From Sphingobacterium faecale (GTDB lineage Bacteria; Bacteroidota; Bacteroidia; Sphingobacteriales; Sphingobacteriaceae): a DNA stretch of 64,000 nucleotides. The position numbers and the translations under genes were made by a program. The notes under the pieces are model-generated. The model made no database searches and was not told the origin of the DNA. It was given only the letters and a program-made list of their open reading frames with translations. The stretch covers positions 62,001-126,000 of the forward strand of contig NZ_JAERTY010000008.1 of assembly GCF_016746095.1 (NCBI RefSeq), read 5' to 3'. Every line of letters begins with the position of its first letter. Position 1 is the stretch's first letter. This document shows positions 62,753-64,000 of this stretch, one piece after another.

Positions 62753-63232
62753 ATGAGAAACAACATCATAAAGGGTATTATTCGGCAGTTACAGGATAAT
62801 CTGGACGGAAATAATTGGCTTGACGAAAGTTTTAAGAAAAAAATAGAAGGCATCGATGAAAAGTTGGTATTCTACCGACCTATTCCGGAAGTTCACAGCG
62901 TTGCAGAACTGATTGGACATATTACAATCTGGCGTACAGAAAGTATGCAAAAACTTCAAGGTATAGCATCTTCGTTAACTATGGAGAGCTCGGAAAATTG
63001 GAGAACGAATGAAGAACTGAGAAAAATAGGATGGCAAAAACTGAAATCAGACCTATTTTCCAGCCAGATAGACCTGATCAATTTGATTAAGAATAAAACG
63101 GATGAATATCTGGAGCAAAAACATTACGCTCCGGGATATTCATACCACTATATTATCGAAGGATTGATCCATCACGATATATATCATCTAGGGCAGATAG
63201 GAGTTACCCTTAAATTACTTGGCAGAACTTAA
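62753..63232 (+). CDS. DinB family protein
   Basis: A 159-residue four-helix-bundle protein of the DinB/YfiT superfamily. The metal-binding His pattern is visible: HSVAELIGHITIWRTES (first His) and HHDIYHLGQIGVTLKLL (HxxxH). Members include bacillithiol- and mycothiol-dependent transferases and maleylpyruvate isomerase. Its 32-base distance from the cyclase gene places it in the same operon, consistent with a thiol-dependent conjugation step. Confidence 0.87.
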   Translation: MRNNIIKGIIRQLQDNLDGNNWLDESFKKKIEGIDEKLVFYRPIPEVHSVAELIGHITIWRTESMQKLQGIASSLTMESSENWRTNEELRKIGWQKLKSDLFSSQIDLINLIKNKTDEYLEQKHYAPGYSYHYIIEGLIHHDIYHLGQIGVTLKLLGRT

Positions 63233-63309
63233 CGGCTTAGCTTTCAATACTGGCATGTTTTTTATATGCCATAGTTTCTCTATTTTTCAACAGATAATTG
63301 ATTAACCGA

Positions 63310-63891
63310 ATGAAACAATTTCAAACCATTAAGTATATGGATAAAAATAAAATAATTCCCTGGATAATTGCCATCGTTATGGTGATTGTTTTTTCTGTAA
63401 TATCAGAGGGATACTCACTGATTTTTACATTTGTACCCGCAGTACCAATTGCATTGTGGCTTTATTTCAAAACCTGTTATAAATCGACAAGCAATGTTTC
63501 TATCTTGCCTTATTATCTGTTGGGAGTAGGCTTTCAGTTTATCCATTTTGCAGAAGAACATGCCTTTGGTTTTGAAAGACAATTTGGGGTACTTTTTGGA
63601 GGTAGCCCTTACGATCACAATACTTTTGTAACCTTTAATATGTTTGCCTACCTTCTGTTTATTTTAGGCGGCATTGCATTCTATAAAAACTGGAAACCCT
63701 TACAGATGTTTGCGATGTTTTTTATTGTTTACGGAATGGCTGGTAATGCAATAGGTCATATCGTTTTCTGTGTTATGGCAAAAGGATATTTTCCTGGGAT
63801 TTATACGTCATTTCTTAATCTAATACTATTTCCCTTTCTTTTGGCCGAACTCATTAAGACCAAAAAAAGAGCATTGGAGGAATTTAGTTAA
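63310..63891 (+). CDS. HXXEE domain membrane protein
   Basis: A 193-residue membrane protein with about six hydrophobic segments. The family motif is FIHFAEEHAFGFERQFG (HxxEE), conserved in the HXXEE family, and a second polar site is MAGNAIGHIVFC. The ATG at 63310 is used; the longer frame needs a TTG, and an alternative ATG at 63337 (MDKNKIIPW) is possible. It is the last visible gene of the operon, 77 bases after DinB. Function of the family is unknown. Confidence 0.8.
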   Translation: MKQFQTIKYMDKNKIIPWIIAIVMVIVFSVISEGYSLIFTFVPAVPIALWLYFKTCYKSTSNVSILPYYLLGVGFQFIHFAEEHAFGFERQFGVLFGGSPYDHNTFVTFNMFAYLLFILGGIAFYKNWKPLQMFAMFFIVYGMAGNAIGHIVFCVMAKGYFPGIYTSFLNLILFPFLLAELIKTKKRALEEFS

Positions 63892-64000
63892 TAGGCTGGT
63901 GGCTGTCTGTTTTCTATCGATTCTTGTCGTAGGAATATTGCTCTTTCGTCAAAACTAACCTCTTGAGGCAAGGGACAGACGATGCTGTTGAAAAATTGGA

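Noticed and set aside
1..64000. CRISPR arrays, rRNA genes and toxin-antitoxin pairs
   Set aside because: I looked for regularly spaced short repeats, rRNA-like conserved blocks and small paired genes and saw none that would support a call.

Overview
The window looks like a chromosomal segment of a Bacteroidota bacterium, most likely a Sphingobacterium-like member of the Sphingobacteriaceae (family placement is inference). The evidence is: promoters of the Bacteroidota type (TTG, 18-20 bases, TAnnTTTG) in front of tRNA and protein genes; almost no Shine-Dalgarno sequences; OmpA proteins with thrombospondin type-3 linkers; DUF4369/TlpA lipoproteins; a 600-residue YidC; a DEAD-box helicase with an RGG-like tail; and an Erm(F)-type methyltransferase. 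No rRNA, CRISPR array, integrase, transposase or recognisable insertion sequence was found.

Positions 1-36.2 kb are a core region. It carries dnaX, rlmB, an HPP membrane protein, a DEAD-box helicase, an amino-acid permease, two tandem OmpA proteins, two tandem universal stress proteins, alaS, a TlpA-like lipoprotein, an OmpR-type response regulator, an Hpt protein, folK, sppA, pgk, tRNA-Cys with a 59-residue basic protein, two paralogous beta-barrel proteins, lipA, an amidohydrolase, an Nfu protein, purB, an acyl-CoA dehydrogenase, an M48 peptidase, yidC, pyrG and rplS. Many convergent gene pairs are separated by strong hairpin terminators.

Positions 36.5-48.1 kb lie between two copies of a tRNA-Pro(TGG) gene with identical mature sequence, each embedded in a ~230-bp direct repeat that also holds a decayed tRNA-Pro 3' half. 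Just inside the left copy is a debris zone (37-39.5 kb) with a truncated small protein, a receiver domain lacking its DNA-binding half, a palindromic repeat present twice, and small orphan proteins. After it come housekeeping-like genes: an ArsC-like reductase, Lrp/AsnC, a cysteine-synthase-like enzyme, DsbD, a DUF1080 lipoprotein, an M28 peptidase, a standalone Smr domain and a truncated globin.

Positions 48.1-64 kb, to the right of the second tRNA-Pro, form an accessory block rich in resistance, detoxification and regulator genes: two GNAT proteins, HxlR with an SMR efflux pump, an Erm methyltransferase beside a dead APH-like kinase pseudogene, a flavin reductase-like protein, a Bcr/CflA-type MFS pump, AraC, two TetR regulators, two flavodoxin-fold oxidoreductases and an alpha/beta hydrolase. 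The last ~6 kb is the best candidate for an undescribed system. A TetR gene and a six-gene operon (AhpD-like protein, double-motif aspartic protease, second AhpD-like protein, cyclase-family metal hydrolase, DinB protein, HXXEE membrane protein) diverge from a short intergenic region with a perfect palindrome next to the operon promoter. A TetR-controlled response to a reactive small molecule is plausible, but only the architecture is directly visible.
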